From assembly GCA_003427395.1 (NCBI GenBank), contig BFEA01000411.1, forward strand, positions 1,134,924-1,190,540: a DNA stretch of 55,617 nucleotides, given 5' to 3'. The position numbers and the translations under genes are program-made. Position 1 is the stretch's first letter, and every line of letters starts with the position of its first letter. The notes beneath the pieces were generated by a model, which worked only from the letters and a program-made list of their open reading frames with translations, did no database searches and had not been told where the DNA came from. Source of the stretch: Chara braunii (taxonomy: Eukaryota > Streptophyta > Charophyceae > Charales > Characeae). Positions 10,800 to 20,871 of the stretch are shown one piece after another.

Positions 10800-11056
10800 A
10801 ATCGCCGATAGTGTCAACACTGGCAGATGCCAGGCAGATGAGTGTAAATGAGTATGTTGAGGAGATCAAGGCGTACTTCCGGTTAAAGGAAGGGGAGAAG
10901 GCAGAGAAAGTACTGCAATCACTGACCCTTCTACTGGAGGAAAGCCTGCCCTTTGACATTTTGTTAGGAACGGATTGGGGAAAAGCAGCCAAGGCAGACA
11001 TTCGCATGCGTGAGCATGTGTTGGCTGCCCAGCTGCAAAGACAAAAAGGACATTAG
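10139..11056 (+). pseudogene. Protease relic of element B, split by an insertion
   Basis: The N-terminal part (10139-10205) reads GATVDSSSTRS in one frame, aligning with GALVDSGATRS of element A. The C-terminal part resumes at about 10798 with PIVSTLADARQM and continues through AYFRLKEGEKAEKVLQSL to FDILLGTDWG, colinear with element A. The roughly 590 bp between the halves has no protease similarity and ends in 43 A residues. It is read as a retroposed insertion and described separately. The protease is dead. Confidence 0.7.
10243..10797 (+). mobile_element. Poly(A)-tailed retroposon inserted in the protease of element B
   Basis: Protease similarity stops before this segment and resumes right after it. 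It ends in a pure A43 run (about 10755-10797). GGAATTGCCAGTGAC just before it (10227-10241) and GGAATCGCCGATAGTG just after it (10798-10813) look like an imperfect target-site duplication. No ORF or Pol III box is convincing, so the source (SINE, LINE 3' end or processed transcript) is unknown. GCTGGACCCGGTTTCCAG (10632-10649) recurs with one change near 26040. Confidence 0.5.
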
Positions 11057-11141
11057 ACTCTTCCATGAGTCCGGTCTGAAGTCCGCATTGTCCCTATGTT
11101 GTATGAGTGCACGTGTGCCCTAGCATGTACTGAAGCAGAAG

Positions 11142-12040
11142 ATGGTAGACCAAGTGTCCGTGGCCTACGTGAAGCCGGTGCACAAGGTAGAGGAGGAGGA
11201 GAACGTTTTGCTCCCTACTAAAACGTTGTTAAAAAAATCTGCAGATTCCAAGGAGGCACCCAGGGAAGAAGTACAAAGAGATAAGCATCGGATTGACATC
11301 AAGCCCGAGATTAAGATACCGAAAGGAGCGATATACAAGATATCTCCTAGAGAGTAAGGAGAGCTGTGAAAACAATTAGATGAGTTAAATAAGAAGGGGT
11401 GGATTAAGCCCAGCTCGTCACTGTATGTGTTCCCAAGAAAGAAGGCAAACTGAGAAATTGCATATACACTAACGGGAACTGAATGCAATTATCGTGAAGA
11501 ACGCTGAGCCGCTGCAACATATTAATGATCTGTTGGACCGGTTCCAAGTACTTCTCAAAGATAGATCTGAAGTGGGTGATGAGTTAACAGAGAAGGGGCG
11601 GATTAAGCCTAGCTCATCGCCGCATGTTGCACCTGTGTTATTTGTCGCCATGAAAGATCACGAACTGAGAATTTACAGAGACTATAGTGAACTGGATGCA
11701 ATTGCCGTGAAGAACGATGAGCCACTGCAACATATTGATACCTTCAGATAGAGGTGCAACCCAAAGATCAGCATAAGACTACATTCCAGACTCGGTACGC
11801 ACATTATGAGGTTGTTGTAATGCCATGTGGATTGACTAATTCCCCTGCGACTAGATGCATGAACGATAAGTTTAGGAAGTGGGCTAGATCGGTTTGTACT
11901 ACTTTGTAGTTGTCTACTTCAATATAATTTATGAGTGTTTACTAAAATGTTGGAGGAGCATCGGGACATTTGCAGAAAGCATTAGGCAAGTTGAGAGAGC
12001 ATAAGTTGACAGTGAACCCGAAAGTGTGAGTGGGCCAAGC
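11142..12040 (+). pseudogene. pol: Reverse transcriptase relic of element B
   Basis: 11142-11357 reads VSVAYVKPV to IPKGAIYKISPRE, matching VFVAYVRPV to TPKGVVYRMSPRA in element A. The next RT block occurs twice: once near 11391-11530 (GWIKPSSS, EPLQHIND) and again at 11580-11745 (GRIKPSSSP, APVLFVAMKDHELRIYRDYSELDAIAVKN). Later pieces give IEVQPKDQHKTTF and MPCGLTNSPAT (11745-11850). The YXDD region has stops. Similarity ends near 12030. Confidence 0.75.
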
Positions 12041-12460
12041 AGTGAGTGTCACAAGGACCACCTCCACATTCAAGAACTGAAAAACTCTCATGATCGCACA
12101 TGCCAGTTCTTGGAAAAGTGTCCTCTTTTTTCATTCTTTGAACCCCTCAAAAGACCCCACCTTTCTCTTGTCAATTTCCGTGGCACACCCCTACCCCCAC
12201 TTTCCTACCCTAGTGCTAACCACCCGGGACCATCACCCATCACACATCTTGCCAGGGCGGCCTGACCAGACGGCGGTCACAGGCGCCGGGCTGAGCAGCA
12301 ACCCCTGCTCAGGCCTGGTTGAAGCAGAGCCGCACAAGCCCGTTGTACAGGTCCGTCGGGAGCTAGGTATGAACATCCTACTTCAGGCCTTCATGAGGGG
12401 TTCCGAGTGTTCCCCAGAATAGGCCCAGGTACCCACAATGGGTTCTTTAGCATGCACTTG
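12041..12460. other. Unassigned sequence downstream of element B
   Basis: No recognisable gene, RNA or repeat. Possibly decayed element B sequence. Confidence 0.3.
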
Positions 12461-12660
12461 TAGGTATCACGCTTAGTGTCTAATGGCCTGGCCCTGGCCA
12501 AGGTCTAACCTATGAGACGCCAGGGGCAACCCAAAGACTCCCATCTAGCACAGCCGACTTAGGTATCACAGGTACTGTCTAATGGCCTGGTCTTGACCGA
12601 GGTCTAAGCTATGACATGCCAGGGGCAGCCCGAAGACTCCCAATCTCGCACAGCTGACTT
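12461..12660 (+). repeat. 99-bp tandem duplication
   Basis: Two copies starting TAGGTATCAC at 12461 and 12560, sharing TCTAATGGCCTGG and GCCAGGGGCA blocks, about 85% alike by eye. Confidence 0.85.
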
Positions 12661-12805
12661 GATAGTGTGAATTGACAGCCTAGGCGATCCCCGAGTTGAT
12701 AGGCGGGTTTATAAACTAGTTGCTAGCCTAGTTGATAGCCTGGGTTTCTTTCTTCGCTAGTATGAGAGAAATAGTTGAAGATCCTCTGTTCCCTTGTATG
12801 GTAGC

Positions 12806-13192
12806 AGCCAGTACTAGGGTGACAGCTAGACCAGACTCACAACTTCGGCACCGAATCAATACCTGGAGCGTGTTCCGATACTAAGGTGACAGCTACTCCA
12901 GCCACACAATTTGAACCCTGGAGCAGTACCTGAAGCCTGTTCTGGCACCCCGATAAGTCTGTACTGAAAAGGTAACAGCTACGCCAACCACAACTGGACC
13001 CCCAGTTCCAGCACCTGGAGCCCGTTCCAGTACCCTGACAAGTTCATACTAAGGTAGGTGACTGCTATGCCAGCCTCGACTGAACCCAGAGCTATGCCTG
13101 GAGCCCATTCCAGAACCCAGACAAGCCCGTATTAAGGTAACTACTACGCCAGACACAACTGAACCCAGAGGTAATACCTGGAGCCCGTTCCA
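12806..13192 (+). repeat. Diverged minisatellite, unit about 80-90 bp, about 5 copies
   Basis: Repeated order of AAGGTGACAGCTAC, CCACAACTGAACCC, CCTGGAGCCCGTTCC and GACAAGCCCGTACT, each copy altered. No coding sense. Confidence 0.8.
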
Positions 13193-13409
13193 TTAGACCA
13201 TAGGAAGATAGACAACCAACGCTCTTTTATATCTCTGTTCAATATGATCCGTTTGGAATGATCAGCCTCAAACCCTAACCCTCTGGATAGACAATTTCCA
13301 GGTCACACCTGCTGAGCTACAACGACATCTGGTCTGTGAATGTGCTATACTAGACTGGGGGACAAGTACTGGGGTGCCAAACAGGCACCAACTCATCGTG
13401 CGAAAGGGA

Positions 13410-13480
13410 GGTTGAGGGCTGAAAGACTCGAGCCTACAACCTCCCCGTTGCAATTCCAGATCTCTACCCACTGAGCTACC
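13410..13480 (-). repeat. tRNA-derived SINE head (Pol III boxes A and B)
   Basis: On the reverse strand, GTAGCTCAGTGGGTAG (13479-13464) is a good box A and GGTTGTAGGCTCGAGTC (13441-13425) a good box B, about 40 nt apart as in a tRNA. No acceptor stem pairing is evident, so this is a tRNA-derived SINE head or tRNA relic rather than a working tRNA gene. Confidence 0.6.
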
Positions 13481-13552
13481 ATGTACTTCCTCATGAACTG
13501 GTTATCTCAATGGCAGGGAACCAAGCATGCCGCAGGCATGGGCATGGAGGCA

Positions 13553-13613
13553 ATGAGAATTAAACCCACGACCTCCTAAATGCCGCTTGTGTGTCTTACC
13601 AACTGAGCTGCAC
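13553..13613 (-). repeat. Second tRNA-derived SINE head
   Basis: Reverse strand: TGCAGCTCAGTTGGTAA (13613-13597) as box A and GGTCGTGGGTTTAATTC (13573-13557) as box B. It lies about 80 bp from the preceding one in the same orientation, with a different sequence between the boxes. Confidence 0.6.
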
Positions 13614-13636
13614 ATGCTAGTTCTAAGCATGCTCAT

Positions 13637-13900
13637 CTGGTACTCCCAATTTGGGACACGTGCAACCGCACAGTTAAAGCCAATCTGCAACAAGGTGCAT
13701 GTCCTTTATCACTGACAACTGTCAATGAGATTGGCATTCAAACATAAGTAGCAGAAACCATCAACAAGGTATTTCTTTTCTGTTTTCCTGTTATTTTTCT
13801 TCTTGTTTCTGGTACTCCCAATTTGGGACATGTGCAACCGCACAGTTAAAGCCAATCTGCAACAAGGTGCAAGTCCCTTATCACTGACAGAAACCATCAA
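13637..13900 (+). repeat. Direct repeat of about 90 bp, period 171
   Basis: CTGGTACTCCCAATTTGGGA starts at 13637 and again at 13808; both run on through CCGCACAGTTAAAGCCAATC to TATCACTGACA. The spacer between is T-rich. Confidence 0.88.
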
Positions 13901-14572
13901 AGAGTTGTTTACTTCATTGGTATTTCTTTTCCTTTTTCTTTTTATTTTTCTTTTTGTTTTTCTTTTTGCTTTTCATACCTCATTGAAGTCATCTGCAAGA
14001 AACGTCCCGGCATTCGGATCACCGCATCCTTCATCACTTCCCTCTGTCCCTTCCAAATTTTCATTCCACAGCTGAAATCCAACTTGGCAGCCAAGGTCCG
14101 AATCCAGTGAAATGCGTAATAGAGAATCACAAAGGCTGCATCAATGACAAGTGAGAGCAAGGAAAACAGATAAAACAGACAAACAGAGTGAAAAAGAAGC
14201 CAAAGAAGAAAGACAGGAGGGTGTACAGGGGAATGGAGGGTTAGAATGAGTAAACCACGCAGATTCGCAGAGTGATTTAAACCAGGTTCAATCCAGATAG
14301 CAGGCCCCCTAAGTGATCAATTCCAGCACATCCGCAGGCTCAGTAGGTAACTTGCATTCCAGTGCATAAAATCAGGTCCAAGCCAGTAAGTACGTATTTC
14401 TCTTAGTACCTAACACTTGTCAATTAATCACTGGTCAGCATCTGCCCTGTAGCCAATCTTTACCTATCAGGATACGTTGACATCTCAGCTCCATCCTTTC
14501 TCTGCCTGGAAATACACCTCTTCTTCCTCCTCCACAATGTCAGTAATGTCGTTATCTTTATAACTGATTCCA

Positions 14573-14632
14573 TTAGGATTTGAACTCACAATCTGATCAT
14601 TAACAGTTACCTGTGTGTGCCATTCAGCCACA
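14573..14632 (-). repeat. tRNA-derived SINE head, same family as 28668
   Basis: Reverse strand: TGTGGCTGAATGGCACACA (box A region) and GATTGTGAGTTCAAATCC (box B). The head matches the forward-strand copy near 28683 (TGTGGCTGAATGGTACACAG), so this is a dispersed family. Confidence 0.6.
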
Positions 14633-14639
14633 CGTCGAA

Positions 14640-17051
14640 GTTCAAGGGGCTAAGGTGCAGTTTGCTAAAACGCAGGGGGGCTGGATTTCTCTTTCCTTCA
14701 AAAAATTGTGCGCTTTGGGGAATTTGATCTGGGGTCATATTTACGTCAAAGCTTGTGGGTTACTTTTCAACCCGGTCCCACCCTCGCTTGATGTGTGCGC
14801 AAGAGTTCATGTTTGTCAAATCTTTGGGAACCGACTGCAAATTGGTTGTTGGCTTGTGCACGGTAGACAATGTTTCGTTTTGTCAGATTCCGGTGCTCTG
14901 AGTCATCTTCGAGACAAAAGGCGCTCAGCCTGCTTGAAAAACACAGGACGCCTTATGATGCCAATCTCTCTTTGGAGCAGAATAGCGATGCCAACAGCTG
15001 GGATTTTCTCGAATGTATAATTACTAATTAACAACTTCGGTCGGCCTTTGGGGCTGTGTTGTGCTGCTTTGCCCGAAACTCAGAGGTTGTTGAGTGACAG
15101 GGAATTACAGTTTCAATGTCTGCAGGATTTTGCACGTATGCAAGTCATCAACAGAAACTTGCCATTACTTACTCCTTGCACCGGGCACGGACCTACAGAG
15201 CAATGCCCGCAGCTGCATCTGCTTTTCTGCTCACTTTGAAAACTGAGCTTCATCTCAGGGGCTTTCAGAGCGAGTACTTTCATAAGGCGCTCGTATGTTT
15301 CTCTAATAAGGCCCGAGGGTGCTTGGATCACTGGATTGAGTGCTTTGCCAGCTGGGGGGTGCTAGGACAGCCAGGTCCTTCATGGAGGAGGGGATGTGCA
15401 GGGGGTATGAACCAGAGGATGGTGCTATTTGGGGCATTCGTATTCAGAGTTTGCTGCATCCCAACTAGATGGGGTCCATGGATTGGGGGGGGGTTGCCGC
15501 GGTGCTCTCTGGGTCGAATGTAGGCCCTTGTTCTGTTTTGCATCTTGTTTTGTTCTGTTCCGTGTTCAAAGGGGATAGCCTCAGTTCTCTGGCTGGAGGC
15601 ATCTCAGGTGATGTTTTCGTCACGTTTCACAGGACATGCAGAGTGTCTGATGATTTAGAAGGGGCATATGGCTCATTTCCCATGACACTGAAGATGAATC
15701 GCATGCTTTCAGATAGGGGTAGGGTCTAGATAGGAAGTTTTCTTGGGGTTTCAGCGACTGACGGTTCCTTTGTTGGCCTGTCCTCTTAGGAGCTTCTACT
15801 ATAAATCTTCCGCTTCACACGAGTTTCACCATTCACGGCATATGACCCCTGAGGATGGCCGGATTGTCGCATGGGCAAACATGTCGGGTCGGGCCAAGTC
15901 TAACAACGAGTTCCACTAGTTCCTTTAGAATAGTTGGACTTTGACAGGTTGTTCCACTGTATTATTTTTCTAATGAAACTCCGCATGGCTCGTATGTCTA
16001 CTCCCTCTCTTCCTTGCGTCCCCTCTTCCCTCTCCTTCTTCTTCTATATGCTTCATCACTTCTGGACATGTTTGTATCTCTGTGTGGTCATCTCATGAAT
16101 GACGGTTGTGTTTACTAACCACATTGCTCAACCTGTTCTTTACGTCAATGAAACAGACTTGTCATTCCAATCACTAAGCATCTGTCTGCTGTGTCCTTCC
16201 CACAACAATACACTGTCATTGGAGCTCCATCCTTGTCTGCCTCCAAATACCAGAACAGGACACTAATTTCTCTGTACTTTTTCTATACTCTTTCAATATG
16301 TTTACTATACTAATGAAGTAAAAAGTGGTCCTAGCGTGATACTTCACACAGGCCCATGGAAACTCGAGGAGGGGGGATGGCATTGGTGGACCGTGGACCG
16401 CTTTGGGAAGGTTCGTGCCGAGTGGCCGCACATTCGGATACAAGTACATAATTGTACTCGGGCGCGTAGCTGAGGGAAAACTCAAAGCCCTGTCTTTTGG
16501 ATTGCGGAGTCATCGGTCTCAGATATATCCGGAAAATGATATCGTGATTATGCTAAAGACCTGGCCGCGTGCAGGCGTAATTTAGTTCTCTTTGTGTGTG
16601 TTGTCAAGATCCCCGAACTCTCTCAATCCATCCTCGTACCATCACAAACTATCCATAAACCAAAAAAACAAGAGCATTACAATAGAAGGTGCAAGGTCCC
16701 CCAAGTTTGTGTGGTTGAGCGGGAAGTGCCCACACGCCCGTCAGCCGCCAAAGCAGCACACTTGCACAAATATATATAGTTTTTTTCAATCCATAAAAAC
16801 AAAGGTAAAGGGCAGAAAGGTAAAGGGCAGAAAACAGTATACCTAATACGGAAGGCATCACCAGCAGGAAAGCACCGACCAGAGGCAGCGTATAGTCCAA
16901 AAAAACTTGGAGAGCCCTCCGAGTCAGCCCATAATCACAGCAGCACTGACACTCCTATTCATCCCAAACAACACATTCACGCCACCACTTGTGTGTGTGT
17001 GTTGTTTTGTGGGTGGCACGCCCGAAGTGTTGTTCTTTTGGGAGGGGCGAT
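14640..17051. other. Unassigned, no supported gene
   Basis: Several ORFs of 60-135 codons (for example 14613-15020) occur on both strands but overlap each other, lack recognisable domains and sit in ordinary AT/GC context. A pyrimidine-rich stretch lies near 16000-16050. I see no RNA gene. Confidence 0.35.
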
Positions 17052-17161
17052 GGGCCTCGCTTTGCTACCCTCCACATGCACAAAAGACAATCTATCTTCC
17101 TATGTTCTAGCAGAGGATTCAGCCTCATTTTGCACATTTGGAGAGCAGCAGAGCGAGGCCC
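17052..17161. mobile_element. MITE-like element, family 1 copy a
   Basis: Begins GGGCCTCGCTTTGCTACC and ends GCAGAGCGAGGCCC: inverted ends of about 30 bp around a core of about 50 bp. No coding capacity. First of a cluster. Confidence 0.7.
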
Positions 17162-17209
17162 CATGTGTCCAGTGACACATGTAATCCTTGCACAGAGGCC
17201 ATCGTCATG

Positions 17210-17329
17210 GGGCCTTGCTCCACTACTCTCCAAATGTGCAAAATGGGAATGAATCTTCCACTAGGACATGTAAAGATACACCGCCATATTTTTGTCTTTT
17301 GCGACATGGTGAGTAGTGCAGCGAGGCCC
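17210..17329. mobile_element. MITE-like element, family 1 copy b
   Basis: Starts GGGCCTTGCTCCACTACTC and ends GTGCAGCGAGGCCC. Its inner blocks (AAATGTGCAAAATGGGAATG, AAGATACACCGCCATA) are those of the other copies in reverse order, so it lies in opposite orientation. Confidence 0.7.
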
Positions 17330-17353
17330 ATGGTAAGGCCCAAAGCGGTGTTT

Positions 17354-17567
17354 AGGCCTCGCTCCACTACTCACTACTCACCACATGCACCAAGGACAAA
17401 AAAATATGGTGGTGTATATTTCCATGCCCCGGCGTGTTTAGGTCCTCTCTCACTACTCACCACATGCACAAACGACAAAAAATATGGCGGTGTATCTTTC
17501 CATGTCCCGGGGGAAGATTCCTTCCCATTTATGATTTTTCACATTTAACGAGTATTGAAGCAAGACC
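17354..17567. mobile_element. MITE-like element, family 1: nested or partly duplicated copies c
   Basis: Two left halves in tandem (17354 and about 17441), each with CACTACTCACCACATGCAC and AATATGG(T/C)GGTGTAT, followed by one diverged right half ending GTATTGAAGCAAGACC. It looks like one element invading or duplicating another. Confidence 0.55.
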
Positions 17568-17632
17568 TTTAATCTTAATTTAGGGCCTCGACCCACCATG
17601 ATGGCCCACAGCAAGGCCCGAAGCGGTGTTTG

Positions 17633-17749
17633 GGGCCTCGCTCCGCTACTCTCCACATGCACAAAAGACAAAAAATATGGCAATGTATCTCTCCATGTTC
17701 TAGCGGAGGATTCAGTTTCGCACATTTGGAGAGGAGTGGACTGAGGCCC
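17633..17749. mobile_element. MITE-like element, family 1 copy d
   Basis: GGGCCTCGCTCCGCTACTC to GGAGTGGACTGAGGCCC, 117 bp. The lead-in AAGGCCCGAAGCGGTGTTT also precedes copy c (about 17334), so element plus flank was duplicated. Confidence 0.7.
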
Positions 17750-17792
17750 CATGTGGCCATTTGTGCATGTACACTGCACTGCACGCGAGTAT

Positions 17793-17907
17793 GGGCCTAG
17801 CTCCACTACTCTCCACATGCACAAAAGAAAAGAAATGGCAGTGATCTTCGCATGTTCAAGCAGAAGATTCTGCTTTTGCAGATTCGGAGAGTAGTGGAGC
17901 AAGGCCC
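17793..17907. mobile_element. MITE-like element, family 1 copy e
   Basis: GGGCCTAGCTCCACTACTC to GAGTAGTGGAGCAAGGCCC, 115 bp, with the same internal CACATGCACAAAAGA block. Confidence 0.75.
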
Positions 17908-18570
17908 TATGCCCTCAGCTGAGACCGTGGTTTTTTTCGTTTTCCACCTGTGTGCCACAGCAGCGCCGCAGGGGCATCCGCTTATTATTATTACTACTAG
18001 AATTAAACAACTACTGCTGCTGCTGCTCCTGCTGCTTCTAGAATGATAACAGCATGGACTGCTACCCCCACTGCTACAGCTACGACTACTGCTACGGTAT
18101 GCATCTGAATAGAATGCATGCTCATCATAGCTGTATTTGCCACAACTGTCAGTCTAGCTGAAGTGATAATGACTGTACATTTTATTAGGGGGAAGACAGT
18201 AGCGCTGCCTCCACCGTGCAACCATGGACTACCTCGCCATCACCACATCTGCCACTACATCTACCTCTTTGCCCATGCCCATCTGTCCTCCCCCCTACAG
18301 TGCCTGCTCTCATGCCTATCTGTCTGGTACCATGCTTGCTACTATGCATACCTGTGTGCTATCCCGTCCCCATCTTCTGCTGCCTGGTCTATCTAAATCC
18401 CACCTGCCTCCCTCCCGGGCTGAAGAGTGCTAAGTTCCACGGCTTACCTTTTTTCTTCATCTAATTCCACAACCTTCCCTGCCAATCCTTCCTGTGCGAC
18501 TGTCAGCGTGCCAGTGCGCCCGTGCAGCCCTGCTCACCTGCCTGGAGCAACTTCCAAGAGGCTGCCGAAT
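17908..18570. other. Triplet-rich low-complexity region with a family 2 MITE fragment
   Basis: 18004-18040 is a CTG/CTC-rich microsatellite and 18060-18100 is ACTGCTAC-rich. 18117-18200 holds a decayed family 2 MITE (CATCATAGCTGTATTTG on the left, TAGGGGGAAGACAGTA on the right). The rest is C/T-rich without a gene. Confidence 0.5.
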
Positions 18571-18709
18571 AGCAGAATGAGACACGCACCAAGCTTTGTC
18601 TCCTAACAGAATATCCACACTACTATTACTTTACTACTTAGCAGAATGAGACACGCACCAAGCTTTGCCTCCTAACAGAATATCCACATTACTATTACTT
18701 TACTACTTA
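18571..18709 (+). repeat. 69-bp tandem duplication
   Basis: AGCAGAATGAGACACGCACC begins at 18571 and at 18640; the two units differ at only a couple of bases. Confidence 0.92.
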
Positions 18710-18710
18710 C

Positions 18711-18780
18711 GTCTTCCCCCGAAAGAACGCACAGTCATTATAGCTGTATTTGGTAGAACTTCCAATCTAAATAATGAGGT
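18711..18780 (+). mobile_element. Family 2 MITE, left end only
   Basis: GTCTTCCCCCGAAAGAACGC followed by CAGTCATTATAGCTGTATTT matches the terminus of the complete copy at 26510. No matching right end was found. Confidence 0.55.
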
Positions 18781-18789
18781 GTGTTCTAC

Positions 18790-19455
18790 TCAGTCGGAGA
18801 AGGTAGTATCACTACCACTGTTACAACTACTACTGCTACAGCTATGCTAATAATAATGCTACTACAATTGCTTCTCTGATTCTTCATCCTCTGCTGGCGA
18901 CCCAGATTCACCATTTTCTGACCGTCTATTATGAAGATCAGCCTAGAAACGGATTATTGGCACCAGAGGAGAATGATCTGGCTGTTCAATGCAGACAGCG
19001 GCCAGGAAAATCAGATTAGGGAATTTATTTTCCCCCTCACCAACAAGGAGATTAGGGGGAACGGCCCAACGCATCTACTTTTTACAGATTTACTATTCTG
19101 GTCCTTTTCCCATAAGATCAGATCCCAACTTATGTGACATCACACGGGTTCAGGCACTATCTGAATAGTGGGATAGACAGATGCTATCCATGTGCAATGA
19201 AGATCAACGCCGGTACTACTGCATGTACACAGCCCCAGCCTTGCTGCAAATGCAACTCCAGTACACCCGGGTCTGTAGGCCCCTTACTGCTCGCCAAGCT
19301 TTTCCAAACCGCCAGCGGTGCACTTTTCGTGGTCAGGTAGGCCGAGCATCTGAAATTTTTGTAGGCTATGAGTTTCTTTTTCAGCAAGGCTGCGGCCGTG
19401 TACTGGCGGTTTATTCGATGTGCAAGTTGGACTCTGGTCCAGGGGTGAGGTGCCA
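18790..19455. other. Unassigned region
   Basis: ACTACTGCTAC-type low complexity to about 18870, then sequence without a recognisable gene. ORFs of 60-110 codons at 19181-19516 have no domain I know. Confidence 0.3.
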
Positions 19456-19526
19456 CTTGCACGGACTAAGAAACGTTACCTTGCGAGGACTAAGAATGTT
19501 ATCTTGCACGGACTAAGAAATGTTAT
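19456..19526 (+). repeat. 24-bp minisatellite, three copies
   Basis: Three units of TTGCACGGACTAAGAAACGT type, ending directly upstream of the U6-like sequence. Confidence 0.85.
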
Positions 19527-19530
19527 GCGT

Positions 19531-19628
19531 GTCCTCCAGGACAGCCCTTAAAATTGGTACGATATAGAGAAGATTAGCATGGCCCCTGTGCAAAGATGAC
19601 ACACATAAATTCACAAATGGTCCAAATT
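19531..19628 (+). ncRNA. U6 snRNA-like copy, probably a retroposed pseudogene
   Basis: 98 nt colinear with plant U6: a 5' stem-loop GTCCTCCAGGACAG, then AAAATTGGTACGATA, GAAGATTAGCATGGCCCC with the conserved AGC triad, GATGACACACATAAAT, and the 3' end AAATGGTCCAAATT. The splicing-critical ACAGAGA box reads ATAGAGA. Several differences are CG to TG/CA type (GTGCAAAG, ACACAT). A working U6 gene ends in a T run and has an upstream element and TATA box. Here A-rich sequence (AAAAAATAAAATAAAATAA) follows and the upstream is a minisatellite. This is the mark of reverse transcription of U6 RNA by LINE machinery. Confidence 0.85.
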
Positions 19629-19634
19629 AAAAAA

Positions 19635-20352
19635 TAAAATAAAATAACAGAAAAATGCTACAAGTGTGTAGCAAAGATCCATGGCCAGTATCTCTTAATC
19701 CATACGCAAGTGGGCCTCTACTCCAGGACATGATAAGCATCTCACCATGACAGGGGGGGGGGGGAAGGCGTAATCCACCAAACAGACGGATCCTTCTGTC
19801 TCAACTCATTCTTCACAAAGTAGGTGGCATTCCCTTGAAGAAGGGAGGAGGCATTGGTTAGAAAATCAAGAACTCCTTTTTTTCTCCGTTCTTCTCGGAG
19901 AACAGCTGCATCTTTTGTTTCTGGACTCGCCAAAAGACAAACTTCCATTTCATTGCCCAGACTAATGGTTCAACACACACAACACAAAAAAAAACAGAAA
20001 GGCCAGCGCACACCGCACAGTTCCTATTATCCAATTTCTTCATCTGTGATTGTCGATCTTCCTGATTGACATCCAGGAAGGAAGGATCCAGGTAAATGGG
20101 ACAGCGTCGATGCAGTAGGAAGGCAGCTGCTGCCTGTGGCACAAGGAGTGCAGTGCCATGAATCCTCACTCCACCATCACCTTTCTTATTAAAAAAAAAA
20201 ACGAATTACAAGGACTATCATTGGGATCACTTCCTAATTTTGCAAGTGGTTTCTGATTTTTCCAAAAAACAAGAAACGTTTGCTTATGCTGGATTCCATC
20301 CCTCTGACTGCAGGCCATCAGGCACGAAGCATGCGCACGTGGTGGAGAGAAA
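19635..20352. other. Unassigned region
   Basis: Homopolymer G run at 19751-19763; otherwise no gene, RNA or repeat recognised. Confidence 0.3.
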
Positions 20353-20871
20353 ATTCCATAAGACTTGATTTTGGAATGCTCACTAAGCAGAATGATGACA
20401 GTAGCTCTAATAGACTTCTGCCCACGACTGCTCAATAAAAGCTAAGACAGAGGAGGGCAAGGATAGCTACACTAGAGGAGGGAAAGGATGGACACAAGGG
20501 AGACGATAGGAGGCAGTGAAGGCAAAGACAAGAGCTACACTGTGATAGAATTTTCTTCTTTTGTTTTTTTGGCATGAGGGGGGGGAATGTCAAACTTGAG
20601 ACATTTACTACCTATCTAATGTCTCAAGTTTGACATCCCCCCCCCCCCATGCCAAAAAAACAAAAGAAGAAAATTCTATCACAGTGTAGCTCTTGTCTTT
20701 GCCTTCACTGCCTCCTATCGTCTCCCTTGTGTCCATCCTTACCCTCCTCTAGTGTAGCTATCCTTGCCCTCCTCTGTCTTAGCTTTTATTGAGCAGTCGT
20801 GGGCAGAAGTCTATTAGAGCTACTGTCATCATTCTGCTTAGTGAGCATTCCAAAATCAAGTCTTATGGAAT
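20353..20871. repeat. 519-bp near-perfect inverted repeat
   Basis: Left arm 20353-20605, right arm 20618-20871, loop of 12 nt (TACTACCTATCT). The arms match from ATTCCATAAG/CTTATGGAAT inward, with very few differences, chiefly in the G/C homopolymer. No ORF. It could be a foldback (hairpin) transposon or a recently duplicated arm; the transcript would be a long double-stranded hairpin. Confidence 0.92.

Larger units (their letters stand above)
6633..12040 (+). mobile_element. Element B: degenerate Ty3/gypsy relative of element A
   Basis: A primer site, then a long leader, then gag, protease and RT relics in the same order as element A, with clear but diverged similarity (FWEMTISS vs WKGHTIS in Gag, LPFDILLGTDWG vs LPFDIVLGMDWG in protease, KPSSSP vs RPSSSP in RT). 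Many stops and frameshifts. Similarity fades in RT near 12040; no RNase H, integrase or 3' LTR is found, so the element is truncated at its 3' end. It sits head-to-tail after element A with one LTR between them, as LTR-LTR recombination or nested loss would leave. Confidence 0.7.

Noticed and set aside
13410-13613. Functional tRNA genes
   Set aside because: A and B boxes are good but acceptor stems do not pair and there is no T-run terminator in place.
14613-15020. 135-codon ORF as a host gene
   Set aside because: No domain, no intron signals, overlapped by other open frames, and surrounded by repeats and SINE remnants.
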